This document shows, in pieces, positions 42,308 through 52,820 of a DNA stretch of 64,000 nt. The stretch comes from Myxococcales bacterium. GTDB lineage: Bacteria > Myxococcota_A > Bradymonadia > Bradymonadales > GCA-2716585. The notes under the pieces were generated by a model. The model searched no databases and had not been told where the DNA came from. It saw only the letters and a list, made by a program, of their open reading frames with translations. The DNA lies in the NCBI GenBank assembly GCA_002716585.1, contig PBBL01000047.1:1-64000 (forward strand). Direction: 5' to 3'. Numbering within the stretch: position 1 is the first letter of the stretch; every line of letters starts with the position of its first letter. A program made the translations under genes and the position numbers.

Positions 42308-43006
42308 ATGCAGAATATGATGAAAGGGGCGCGCAAGATCATGGACCTCAAGGGGTTCCCGATCTTTGTCCACGTCACCTTCCTCGTCCTCGCGGCGTTT
42401 TTTGTCCTGCCCAACTTCGGCAACACCCCCAACCAGCATGCCGTCGCGCTGGCCTGGGTGCCGATCCTGTTCATCAGCATCCTTGTACACGAGCTGGGTC
42501 ACGCCGTCGCCATCCAGAAGTACGGCTACGGGCGCAGCCAGATCCTCCTGTGGGGGATGGGGGGGCTGTGCATCAGCCGCGGCCGCCGTCGCCCCAAGGA
42601 CGGGATCCGCATCGCCCTGGCCGGGCCGCTCTTTGGCTTCCTCCTCGGCCTGCCCTTCCTGATCCTGTTCATCGTGCAGCGGGTCATCGGGCTCGACCTG
42701 GGCTACGTGCTCAACCACCTCGTCTGGGGCATGGTGATGGTCAACATCGGCTGGACCATCATGAACCTCTTCCCGATCTTCCCGCTCGATGGCGGTCAGG
42801 CGCTCTATTACGGGCTCCGCCTCTACGGCAAGAAGACGGCCGACAAGGCCGCCCGGCTCTCCGGCCTCATCGGGCTCATCTCCCTGGTCCCGATCCTCCT
42901 GCTGGCGTTCGTGTTGCAGGAGTTCTTCCTGATCTTCCTCGTCCTCTTCATGGCCCCGACCTCCTACCAGGCCTGGCGCTACGGGCACGGCGCCATCCAG
43001 CTCTGA
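42308..43006 (+). CDS. Site-2 protease-type M50 metallopeptidase
   Basis: The 232-residue polytopic protein has a first membrane helix with the zinc motif HELGH (about 60-64). GGLCISRG and IALAGPLFGFLLGLPF follow, and NLFPIFPLDGGQALYY carries the third metal ligand (a DG pair as in family M50). Several C-terminal helices follow. It is a small SREBP/S2P-like intramembrane protease lacking PDZ or CBS domains. The substrate is unknown. AAGGTGG lies eight bases before ATG. It converges on the CARDB lipoprotein gene across a strong hairpin. Confidence 0.88.
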   Translation: MQNMMKGARKIMDLKGFPIFVHVTFLVLAAFFVLPNFGNTPNQHAVALAWVPILFISILVHELGHAVAIQKYGYGRSQILLWGMGGLCISRGRRRPKDGIRIALAGPLFGFLLGLPFLILFIVQRVIGLDLGYVLNHLVWGMVMVNIGWTIMNLFPIFPLDGGQALYYGLRLYGKKTADKAARLSGLIGLISLVPILLLAFVLQEFFLIFLVLFMAPTSYQAWRYGHGAIQL

Positions 43007-43025
43007 GCCCCGCCGACCCCCGAAC

Positions 43026-43062
43026 GACAGGAGGCGAGCCCGATCCGGGCTCGCCTCCTGTC
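43026..43062. terminator. Bidirectional GC hairpin between M50 peptidase and CARDB lipoprotein genes
   Basis: A perfect 17-bp inverted repeat (left 43026-43042, right 43046-43062; core GGCGAGCCCG/CGGGCTCGCC) has a 3-nt ATC loop. A short TCATTCTTG follows on the plus strand; there is no true U-tract. Confidence 0.8.
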
Positions 43063-43085
43063 ATTCTTGCGCGCTTCGATCCGCG

Positions 43086-44825
43086 TCAGGGATCTTCGAT
43101 GATCAGGTCCATGTTGTAGGTGTTGCGGTTGCCGCCGCAGCACACGTACACCTCGACGGTGAGGCACTCCTCGCGGCGGGCGACGTGCTCCACGTACTCC
43201 TGGTTGTTGATCCCGTAGGAGCCGTTGATCGTCTGCCCGTCCTCACCAATGAGGTTGACGTCCACGTCGCCCAGGTTGTGGTTGAAGAACAGGCTCAGCC
43301 TCAACCGCTGCTCGGGCTCCAGACAGACCAGGTAGAAGTCGTTCTCCGGCACGCAGCTCACCAGATCGACGTACTCGCCGCTGCCCCGGAGCAGCCGCGG
43401 CGCGCCGCGGCTGTTGGGGTCGAGGTCGTCCTCGCACGTGCCGTCGATCGAGTCGACGAACAGCGGGCGCATGGAGAAGGCGTTGTTGCGCTCGTTGGAC
43501 TCGGCGATCGTGTTGAAGGGATCCAGCTCGAAGATCACGAACCACGGCCCCGGCTCGATGTCGGGCGGCACGCGAAAGAGCCCCTCGAACCCCTGCGCCT
43601 CACCACCGCCGAGCCCCCCAAGGAACTCCTCCCAGACCACGTACCGCTCACCGGCGCCGTCGGGCTCCCGGCTGAGCGCGATCTGGAGCGCGAACGGGCC
43701 GGTGCTCGCGCCGCTGTTGCCGAAGGAGGCGAAGAAGAACACCTCCTCGCCGGTCTGAACGGTGTCGGCCTCAAAGTCGGCGAACTCCCAGTACAGATCG
43801 GGGAGGTCGTCGTCGGAGGTGATGACCGTGATCGCGCCGCGGGAGGTGGCCGTGTTGTTGTCCTCGTTGATCTCCGTGACGGTGGGCATCAACACGTCGC
43901 AGGCCGCGATCGCCCGGTAGGAGCCCGCCGGGGTGTTGTCGGGGATCCGCGTCGAGAGCGAGAAGGGGAACCCCTGAAGCGGCTCGATCGAGGGCGCCGG
44001 GACGACGTCCAGCAGGATGTCCCGGTTGGGCTCCAGGCGGCCGTTGGCGCTCAGCCAGAGGGAGCAGGTGAACCCCTCCGCGATGTCGGAGCCGACGTTG
44101 ATCAACTCACCCTCGATCCCGAAGGGGTCGCCGGGGCGGTAGGTGCCGAGCTGGACGTCGAACTCGGCGAAGGTCAGATCGGGCAGCGGCTGATCGCGCC
44201 GCTCGCAGCGGGCGGAGACGCAGACCTCGTCGTCGGCGCACTCGGCGACCACGACGTAGTCGAGGCCGTCGTCGCGGCAGCGGACGATCTGGTTGTTGTC
44301 ACAGCGGGCCAGCCCGGGCTCACAGATCATGGTGTTGTTGGCGCGGCAGCGGCCCTCGGCGCAGGTCTCGTCCTCGTCGCAGCTCCGCGACACGAAGCCG
44401 AGGCCGTCCGGGCGGCAGATCTGCTCGGTGCGCGGGCCGTTGCAGCGGCGCTCCATCGGGGCGCAGACGCCTCCCCCTGTGTCCGGCGAGGCGTCGGGCG
44501 GCGAGCTGGTGTCGAGCGCCGCGTCGGGCGGTGGGGTGGTGTCCGGGCCTGGCCCGGCGTCGAAGTCGGGGCCGGGATCCGGGCCGGGGGTGACGTCGGG
44601 GCGCGCGTCGGGGCGGACGCCGACGTCGTACGTGCCGTCGCCGTCGGCGCAGACGAAGGCGACGCAGCTCAGCCCGGCGGCGCAGTCGCCGTCGGTCGCG
44701 CATGGATCGCCGCCTTCGCCTCGGTTGCGGTACTCGGCCTCGCAGGCGAGCAGCGGCAGCGTGAGCAGGAGCGCGGTGGTGAGGAGCCGGAGCGTGCGAG
44801 CCGACGGGGGTGTGGGGGTGGTCAT
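43086..44825 (-). CDS. Lipoprotein with cysteine-rich region, CARDB domains and C-terminal PPC-like domain
   Basis: The 579-residue lipoprotein has signal peptide lipobox LLAC and a first DGDCAAGLSCVAFVC-type cysteine motif, with an Asp/Pro-rich linker (to about 125). A cysteine-rich zone (130-215) follows. Two CARDB-type cell-adhesion domains contain LTFAEFDVQLG...GSDIAEGFTCSLWL and the paired VVWEEFLGG unit with NERNNAFSM. A C-terminal pre-peptidase-like domain ends with YVCCGGNRNTYNMDLII. GGAGGAGG precedes the ATG at 44825. Surface adhesion or scaffold is a likely role. It stands alone on the minus strand. Confidence 0.82.
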   Translation of the reverse strand: MTTPTPPSARTLRLLTTALLLTLPLLACEAEYRNRGEGGDPCATDGDCAAGLSCVAFVCADGDGTYDVGVRPDARPDVTPGPDPGPDFDAGPGPDTTPPPDAALDTSSPPDASPDTGGGVCAPMERRCNGPRTEQICRPDGLGFVSRSCDEDETCAEGRCRANNTMICEPGLARCDNNQIVRCRDDGLDYVVVAECADDEVCVSARCERRDQPLPDLTFAEFDVQLGTYRPGDPFGIEGELINVGSDIAEGFTCSLWLSANGRLEPNRDILLDVVPAPSIEPLQGFPFSLSTRIPDNTPAGSYRAIAACDVLMPTVTEINEDNNTATSRGAITVITSDDDLPDLYWEFADFEADTVQTGEEVFFFASFGNSGASTGPFALQIALSREPDGAGERYVVWEEFLGGLGGGEAQGFEGLFRVPPDIEPGPWFVIFELDPFNTIAESNERNNAFSMRPLFVDSIDGTCEDDLDPNSRGAPRLLRGSGEYVDLVSCVPENDFYLVCLEPEQRLRLSLFFNHNLGDVDVNLIGEDGQTINGSYGINNQEYVEHVARREECLTVEVYVCCGGNRNTYNMDLIIEDP

Positions 44826-44973
44826 GGCCTCCTCCGAGGCGTTTGGTGTGTCCAGCCTCTTGGACATGGAGGTGATCTGTGCATTGATGGGACGGTTGGA
44901 GCCGCTCGGGGGTGGACAGGCCAGCCCGACGCTCGGCATTCTTTCATAGAACCCTCGCTGGGAGAAGGGCGCC

Positions 44974-45468
44974 GTGGAGTTCATCAAGTCGTTGTTCACC
45001 TCGCAGATTGGCCAGGCCATCCTGATCACCGCCCTCCTCCTCGGGGCTGGCGCGGTCGGAAAGGTCTGGTATGATCAGCGCAACGTCCCTGTCGGGAGCG
45101 TGGAGGGCGAACGCGCCGAGGAGGTGCTTGAGGCCGCCGCGGCGAAGCTCGTCGAGGTGGTCGAGGCGGACGCCGAGGGGCGGTTCCCCGCGCGAGCGGG
45201 CTGGACGCCGTCGGCGTTGACCTGCGGCGCCCCGGTCCAGGTGACCCCCCAGGAGGCGAAGCACCCGACCTGGCAGGCGCTGGGGTTGAGCTTTGAGGAG
45301 CCGACGGCGTATCAGTACCTGTTCTACGCCGACGGGGAGCGGTTCACGCTGGCGGCGCGGGCCGACTTCGACTGCGATGGGTTCTATCAGGTCTACCGGA
45401 TCCGCGGCGGCAAGGGGGTCACCGGGCTGGGGACCGAGCGGCTGGCGGTGGACAACCCCGGAGAGTAG
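44974..45468 (+). CDS. Small membrane protein resembling a type IV pilin/pseudopilin
   Basis: The 164-residue product has an N-terminal hydrophobic helix (QIGQAILITALLLGAGAV) with only seven residues ahead of it. Its C-terminal beta-rich domain ends with YLFYADGERFTLAARADFDCDGFYQVYRI, the sort of DxDCDG strand ending seen in deltaproteobacterial pilin-like proteins. A canonical GFTLxE prepilin cleavage site is not visible, so pilin assignment is tentative. The GTG start follows GGAGAAGG. It is 43 bp upstream of the small membrane-protein set. Confidence 0.65.
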   Translation: MEFIKSLFTSQIGQAILITALLLGAGAVGKVWYDQRNVPVGSVEGERAEEVLEAAAAKLVEVVEADAEGRFPARAGWTPSALTCGAPVQVTPQEAKHPTWQALGLSFEEPTAYQYLFYADGERFTLAARADFDCDGFYQVYRIRGGKGVTGLGTERLAVDNPGE

Positions 45469-45511
45469 GGCGGCGCTTTTGACCAAGCGTCTGGACAAAG
45501 GGAGGTCGGGC

Positions 45512-46036
45512 ATGGCAAAAGGAGGGGGTTCGAGGCAGAACAACTCCCTGATCAAGGCCCTCGAAGGGTTGACCGATGGCCTCTATGGGATGTTCTCGAA
45601 GCGGATCGAGCTGGCGCGGCACGAGGTCATGCGCGATGTTCAGCGGTTCGGGATCCTGTTCGGGATCCTGTTCTTCTGTGCGTTGATCCTCGTCATCGGC
45701 TACTGCCTGCTCAACCTCGCGCTCGTGCTCGCCATGGGGGCCCTCATCCAAGGGCCCTGGGCCATGGCCGCGACGACCGCCGGGCTCGCCCTGGTGCACC
45801 TGATCGCCGGAGGGGTGGTCGCGTGGCGCAGCGCGCAGCGCCTTGAGGAGGCCAAGCAGATCTTTTTGGTCAACCGCAGCGAGTTTCAGAAGGATCGCAA
45901 GTGGCTCAAGGAGATCGCCGCCACGCGCGACGCCGAGGTGCCGCAGCCCGGCAAGACGCTGCCCCCCGCCACTGCGGAGGCGCAGCTCGCGGCTGAGGCG
46001 CCAGAGGAGCAGCCCGAGGAGCAGCCCGAGGAGTGA
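45512..46036 (+). CDS. YqjE/holin-X-like membrane protein
   Basis: The 174-residue protein has an amphipathic N-terminus (LIKALEGLTDGLYGMFSKRIELARHEVMRDV), two tight membrane helices (GILFGILFFCALILVIGYC and the next hydrophobic stretch to WRSA), and a charged C-terminus ending in EEQPEE repeats. This fits the 'actinobacterial holin-X / phage holin superfamily III' fold to which E. coli YqjE belongs. Function is uncertain; in E. coli its neighbour YqjD tethers ribosomes. GGAGGT lies just upstream. It heads a tight five-gene cluster. Confidence 0.78.
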   Translation: MAKGGGSRQNNSLIKALEGLTDGLYGMFSKRIELARHEVMRDVQRFGILFGILFFCALILVIGYCLLNLALVLAMGALIQGPWAMAATTAGLALVHLIAGGVVAWRSAQRLEEAKQIFLVNRSEFQKDRKWLKEIAATRDAEVPQPGKTLPPATAEAQLAAEAPEEQPEEQPEE

Positions 46037-46037
46037 C

Positions 46038-46250
46038 ATGAAGCCTGAACTGATGGACGATGACCCCGTCGTCGACTTGAGGCGCTCGATTGAAGCGTCG
46101 CGCCGCCAGATCACCGACAGCTTTCAGGATCTCCGCGAGGAGGTCACCGAGCGCCTCGACTGGAAGGGCTGGGTTCGCGAGCACCCCTGGGAGGCGGTCG
46201 GGACCGCCTTCTTTGTTGGCTTTGTCATCGGCTCCCGGCCCTACCTGTGA
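46038..46250 (+). CDS. Small DUF883-like (YqjD/ElaB type) membrane protein
   Basis: The 70-residue protein has a charged helical N-terminus (DLRRSIEASRRQITDSFQDLREEV) and a C-terminal membrane helix with REHPWEAVGTAFFVGFVIG. This matches the ElaB/YqjD tail rule: soluble helix, then an E-x-PW-x-AVG turn, then an anchor. It starts two bases after the stop of the holin-X-like gene. Confidence 0.72.
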   Translation: MKPELMDDDPVVDLRRSIEASRRQITDSFQDLREEVTERLDWKGWVREHPWEAVGTAFFVGFVIGSRPYL

Positions 46251-46301
46251 ACCCCGGGCCGGGTTGACCGCGTATATTACACCGAACGCATGGAGGAGCG
46301 T

Positions 46302-46556
46302 ATGGAGCCGAACCAATCGCCACAGAGCGCCCCCGAGGGATCCGAGTCCCAGGCCCTCATCAAGCGCGAGGGGGGGCCGGAGAGCGACACCATCGCGCAG
46401 CTTGAGGAGCGCCTGACCGAGCTGCGTGAGACCCTGGTCGACCTCAACGCCAAGGCCGTCAAGTTCATCCGGGAGCGACCCGTCATCAGCATCGCGGGCG
46501 CGGTCGCGTTCGGATACGTCGTCGGACGCGCCGCCGCGCGCCGCTGGCTGCGCTGA
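46302..46556 (+). CDS. Small DUF883-like membrane protein
   Basis: The 84-residue product has a charged coiled region (IAQLEERLTELRETLVDLNAKAVKFIRE) and a C-terminal anchor with RPVISIAGAVAFGYVVGRAAARRW. The ATG at 46302 is chosen because GGAGG lies five bases upstream; the ATG at 46290 has none. It belongs with the YqjD/ElaB-type genes around it, second of three in this run. Confidence 0.7.
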   Translation: MEPNQSPQSAPEGSESQALIKREGGPESDTIAQLEERLTELRETLVDLNAKAVKFIRERPVISIAGAVAFGYVVGRAAARRWLR

Positions 46557-46623
46557 CGCGCCCGTCGCCTCGACGCGTCCAGGCCCGGAGCCGGGTCTGG
46601 CGCACCACCATGGAGCAGCTTCG

Positions 46624-46941
46624 ATGACTGAAACCAAGAAATCGTCCTCGGCGCGGGAGATCGTCGATCAGACCCAGACCCTCGGGCGCGACGCCAGGAA
46701 GGTCGCGGAGGACGTCCAGGCGCTCTACGAGACCGCCTCCGAGCAGGTCAACCTCGGCAAGCTCTACCAGGACAACCCCTACGCCGTGCTCGGCGTCGCC
46801 ATCGGCGTCGGCTACGTGCTCGGCGGGGGGCTCTTCACGCCGTTCACCCGGCGGCTGTGGCGGATCGGCTCTCGGGCCTTCGTCCTACCACTGGTCGCCG
46901 CTCAACTTCGTAACCAGGGCACCTCCCCCGATAAGGAGTGA
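46624..46941 (+). CDS. Small membrane protein with DUF883-like helix and anchor
   Basis: The 105-residue product has a helical N-terminus (REIVDQTQTLGRDARKVAEDVQALYETASEQVN), then KLYQDNPYAVLGVAIGVGYVLGGGLFTPFTRRLWR (hydrophobic, glycine-rich), and a short tail. The 'NPYAVLGVAIGVG' turn resembles ElaB/YqjD members. The following gene overlaps or nearly abuts it. The role is unknown. Confidence 0.7.
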   Translation: MTETKKSSSAREIVDQTQTLGRDARKVAEDVQALYETASEQVNLGKLYQDNPYAVLGVAIGVGYVLGGGLFTPFTRRLWRIGSRAFVLPLVAAQLRNQGTSPDKE

Positions 46942-46973
46942 GCGCCCCGCAACCCAGCCAAGAGGAGTCGTTC

Positions 46974-47237
46974 ATGTCTCTCAAGGAACGTATCCACGAT
47001 GTCTCCGACCGCTTCACCAAGGCCCAGATCCTGGACTCACTCGGCCTGCAAGAGAAGCACCCCACGACCGACTACGTCCTGCCCGCGCTGGGCATCTTCG
47101 GCGCGGGGATCGCGGTCGGGGCCTTGCTCGGGGTCCTCTTCGCTCCGAAGCCTGGCCCGGAGCTGCGCAGCGACATCCGCCGCCGCATCGATGATCTGCG
47201 GCACGCCGAGGAGGAGGAGAACCCGTACACGGGTTGA
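46974..47237 (+). CDS. YtxH-like small membrane protein
   Basis: The 87-residue product has one membrane segment (YVLPALGIFGAGIAVGALLGVLFAP) followed by GPELRSDIRRRIDDLRHAEEEE, the usual YtxH/gas-vesicle-type arrangement (anchor, then a charged helix; the AP-K-G-E-L turn is diagnostic). The ATG at 46974 has GAGGAG upstream; an overlapping GTG at 46938 is less likely. Members often respond to stress and sit with other small membrane genes. It is the last gene before a strong hairpin. Confidence 0.78.
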   Translation: MSLKERIHDVSDRFTKAQILDSLGLQEKHPTTDYVLPALGIFGAGIAVGALLGVLFAPKPGPELRSDIRRRIDDLRHAEEEENPYTG

Positions 47238-47327
47238 AGGGGAGGGGAGACGTCACTGGGCGTCTCGCTGGCGTTCCTGACGGAGCGGCGCTGAGGCGCT
47301 CGCCTCCCTACGACAACACCCCAAGCG

Positions 47328-47362
47328 CAACGGGCGAGCCTGACAGTCAGGCTCGCCCGTTG
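47328..47362. terminator. Bidirectional GC hairpin between the small membrane-protein set and the cysteine-rich lipoprotein
   Basis: A 16-bp perfect stem (CAACGGGCGAGCCTGA with TCAGGCTCGCCCGTTG) carries a CAG loop. It ends both transcripts, plus strand about 90 bp after the last stop, minus strand about 25 bp after the stop at 47386. No U-tract. It shares the GGCGAGCC/GGCTCGCC core with the hairpin at 43026. Confidence 0.78.
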
Positions 47363-47385
47363 TGCGTTTGGAGGGGGCGTCAGGA

Positions 47386-48795
47386 TCAGCCGCCGCACAT
47401 CCCGTTGATGCAGTCGAGGCCGTCGCTGCAGTCCGAGGCGGCGGCGCACTCGGGGCTCAGTTCGTTGCTGGGGATGCAGAAGCCGCTGGTGCAGGCCTCA
47501 CCGGCGCCGCAGTCGGCGTCGCCCACACAGGCGTCGCGGCAGGTGGCGTCGAAGCAGGTCTGCTCAGCGGAGCAGTCGGCGTTGCGCAGGCACTGGGGGC
47601 TGGGGCGACTGTCCGGGCGGCAGATGCCGCGGTCGCAGTAGAAGCTGTCGTCTTCGCCGCACTGCTCGTCGTCGCAGCAGCGATCGAGGCAGTGGCCGTT
47701 GACGCACACGCCCGCGCCGCAGTCGCGGTTGACGATGCAGTCGTCGCCGCCCGCGTCGTCCTGGCAGATCCCCTCGACGCAGGCCTGGGTGCGGGGGCAG
47801 TCGGCGTCGGCGGCGCATCCGTCGATGCAGGCGCCGTTGACGCACAGGCCATCGTCGCACTGGTGGTTGAACTGGCAGCGCGTGTCATCGAACGGGGTCG
47901 GCTCACCGGCGCAGGCGCCGTCGATGCAGGTCTGACCCGGCAGGCAGTCGGCGTTGCAGGTGCACTCGACGTCCGGATCCGGGGTCACGCACTCGCCGTT
48001 GAGGCAGGTCTCGCCGTCGGCGCAGTCGGCGTTGGCGGTGCAGCTGTCGCCGCTGCTCTGGGGCTCGGTGCAGGCGCCGTCCACGCAGATCTGCTCACCC
48101 TCGCAGTCGCTGTTGAGGACACACCCCTGGTTGTTGCCGGTGGTGTTACAGGTCGTGTCGCCCGTGGTGCCACCTGTGGTGCCGCCGGTCGTCCCACCGG
48201 AGGTGCCGCCGGTGGTGCCCCCCGACGTTCCGCCGGTGGTGCCACCCGTGGTGCCGCCGGTCGTGCCGTTGTTGGTGCCGCCGGTGTCGTTGCGATCCAC
48301 GCAGGAGCCATCGACGCAGACGCCGTCAGCGCCGCAGTCGGCGTTGAGGGTGCAGTCGGCGTCCGGCTCCGGGTCGTAGCAGGCGCCGTCGTCGCTGCAG
48401 AGGTAGTCGCCAGGGCAATCCCAGTTGGACGAGCACGCGATGTCCGCGGCGCAGACGCCGTCGTCGCCACAGCTCTGTCCGGCGCCGCAGTCGGTGTCGG
48501 CGCTGCAGGCGTCGCCCGAGGTGACCGGGTCACCGTCGTGGTCCACGCCGTCCATCTCTTCACATCGGCCGTCGATGCATCGGCAGCCCGGACCACACTC
48601 CCAGTCCTCGGTGCAGTAGTCTGAGCTGTCGGGGTACCCGTCGCCGTAATAGGCGTCGCACTCATAGCAGCCCCACTCGTCGCAGCACTCCTCCGACTCG
48701 TCGAGCATGAACATGCAGCCGCTCAGGAGGGATCCGAGCAACAGCGCCAGGCCGACCTTTGACCAGGTCGGCATCAAGGGGTTTCGCGTCACCAT
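47386..48795 (-). CDS. Cysteine-rich lipoprotein with about ten EGF/Dickkopf-like 'DxDCxxGxxCxxGxC' units
   Basis: The 469-residue protein has a signal peptide with lipobox LLSGC. Repeated six-cysteine-type motifs are regularly spaced (DTDCGAGQSCGDDGVC, NADCGADGVCVDGSC, SDCEGEQICVDGAC, NADCADGETCLNGEC and further). They are interrupted by a Thr/Gly-rich spacer of TTGG tetrapeptides at roughly residues 175-215. Similar proteins are abundant in Myxococcota and Bradymonadales; the function is unknown, probably surface-exposed and disulfide-stabilised. The ATG at 48795 has GGAGGAAA upstream. The extra 36 codons in frame upstream have no ribosome site. Confidence 0.83.
   Translation of the reverse strand: MVTRNPLMPTWSKVGLALLLGSLLSGCMFMLDESEECCDEWGCYECDAYYGDGYPDSSDYCTEDWECGPGCRCIDGRCEEMDGVDHDGDPVTSGDACSADTDCGAGQSCGDDGVCAADIACSSNWDCPGDYLCSDDGACYDPEPDADCTLNADCGADGVCVDGSCVDRNDTGGTNNGTTGGTTGGTTGGTSGGTTGGTSGGTTGGTTGGTTGDTTCNTTGNNQGCVLNSDCEGEQICVDGACTEPQSSGDSCTANADCADGETCLNGECVTPDPDVECTCNADCLPGQTCIDGACAGEPTPFDDTRCQFNHQCDDGLCVNGACIDGCAADADCPRTQACVEGICQDDAGGDDCIVNRDCGAGVCVNGHCLDRCCDDEQCGEDDSFYCDRGICRPDSRPSPQCLRNADCSAEQTCFDATCRDACVGDADCGAGEACTSGFCIPSNELSPECAAASDCSDGLDCINGMCGG
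48161..48267 (-). repeat. 12-bp tandem minisatellite encoding the TTGG linker
   Basis: Nine or so imperfect 12-bp units (GTGGTGCCNCCN on plus) encode TTGG/TSGG tetrapeptides. It is the most repetitive stretch in the window and a likely site of slippage and length variation. Confidence 0.75.
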
Positions 48796-49294
48796 ACTTC
48801 TGTTTCCTCCGCTACCCTTATCGAACGTGTGTTCCCGCGCGTCGCTGTGTCCAACTCCCGGCTCGGTGCGAGCCGCTCGGTGCGTCGTCGTCCAAGCCTG
48901 CATGCAGAGTGGGGATTTCCACCTGCAAACGCAAGCGTTGACCGCTCGCGCCCAACCCCTCGGGGTTGCTGGGCCTCACACCAGGAGCGTGACCATCGTT
49001 TCGTTGGGCGGGTCGTATGAACAGCCCAGTTGTCGTATATGCAAGGCGTGTGCCACGGATCTCCGTGCCGGGACACACCTGCCGGTTTCACAGGGGGTGA
49101 ACGCCGCGGCGGCGTTCACCTTACAGAAGAAACGGGGGTCGGTGAGGTTTCGATCTGGGGTGGGGTGTGTTGTTCTCACCACGGTGTGAAGATCCTGCCG
49201 TGGTGGGGTACGCTTCCTCCAGACCTGGGAGGACGGTTATCATAGAGAGGCTGTCCCGAGTTGGATGAGGCGTGCCGCACCGTGAGGAGGAGCC
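48796..49294. other. 499-bp region with no supported gene; hairpins only
   Basis: Between the cysteine-rich lipoprotein (minus) and a GNAT gene (plus) I see no ORF with coding character. It holds two hairpins: CAACCCC-TC-GGGGTTG (48953-48968), and GGTGAACGCC-GCGGC-GGCGTTCACC (49096-49120, a perfect 10-bp stem). It probably contains both promoters, and an sRNA or leader is possible but not shown. Confidence 0.5.
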
Positions 49295-49774
49295 ATGAGC
49301 GAGACATTCATCTTTGAACCCCCCCAGCCCTCGGACCGGGAGACGATCGCGACCCTGCTCGCCCAGGACATGAAGGATCTGGGCGTCAGCCGGACGGCGG
49401 AGGAGCTGCTGGAGCTCTCCGATCTGGTGCTGGAGGACGGCGGCGCGACCTGCTTCTGTCGGGTCGCCCGGCCCGGCCCGGGCGAGCAGGCGGTGGGCAT
49501 CGTGCTCGCCAGCATCACCTTCAGCGTCAAGTACGCCGGGCGCGCCCTCTGGATCGAGAACCTGTTTGTGTCACACGATTGGCGCCGCCGCCGCATCGGC
49601 CGCCTACTGGTCGAGGAGCTGCTGGACTGGGCGGAGTTCAACGGCATCAAGGGCATCGATCTGGAGGCCTACCAGGGCAACACCCCGGCGGCGCTCCTCT
49701 ATCGGAGCATCGGGTTCGAGCGCCTGAACCGGGAACGGTTCTGGTTTTCATTTGAATGGATTGATGGAGTGTAA
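49295..49774 (+). CDS. GNAT-family N-acetyltransferase
   Basis: The 159-residue single-domain GNAT has LWIENLFVSHDWRRRRIGRLLVEELLDWAE (acetyl-CoA loop RRRRIG), GIDLEAYQGNTPAALLYRSIGFERL and a final aromatic strand. The substrate is unknown. GAGGAGGAGCC gives a strong ribosome site before the ATG. It is followed by a 225-bp AT-rich spacer before ftsK, so it is probably its own transcript. Confidence 0.87.
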   Translation: MSETFIFEPPQPSDRETIATLLAQDMKDLGVSRTAEELLELSDLVLEDGGATCFCRVARPGPGEQAVGIVLASITFSVKYAGRALWIENLFVSHDWRRRRIGRLLVEELLDWAEFNGIKGIDLEAYQGNTPAALLYRSIGFERLNRERFWFSFEWIDGV

Positions 49775-49999
49775 ACCGGTCTCAAGCCTTAAACGCGTCA
49801 GACATGGTGTGTATATCCATTAAGGTGGGTATTTCTATGCTTCTGTTGTGGCGCTATTCTTATTTCAAGGTGCCTGACGGATGAGCAGCGTCTGGTAAAT
49901 AACTTGCGGGGCCGTCGATGTGAGGCATAGTGCATCCATTATAGGGCAGTCACTGTGTTTGTCCTACATCGCGACATGGACACCAACCCACCGTAAGTC

Positions 50000-52783
<2,784 letters not shown>

Positions 52784-52820
52784 CGCCCCTGACCTGGAAT
52801 GACTCCCCACCACCACTGCG

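Noticed and set aside
48161-48267. CRISPR-like short repeats
   Set aside because: 12-bp in-frame coding minisatellite without spacers or cas genes.
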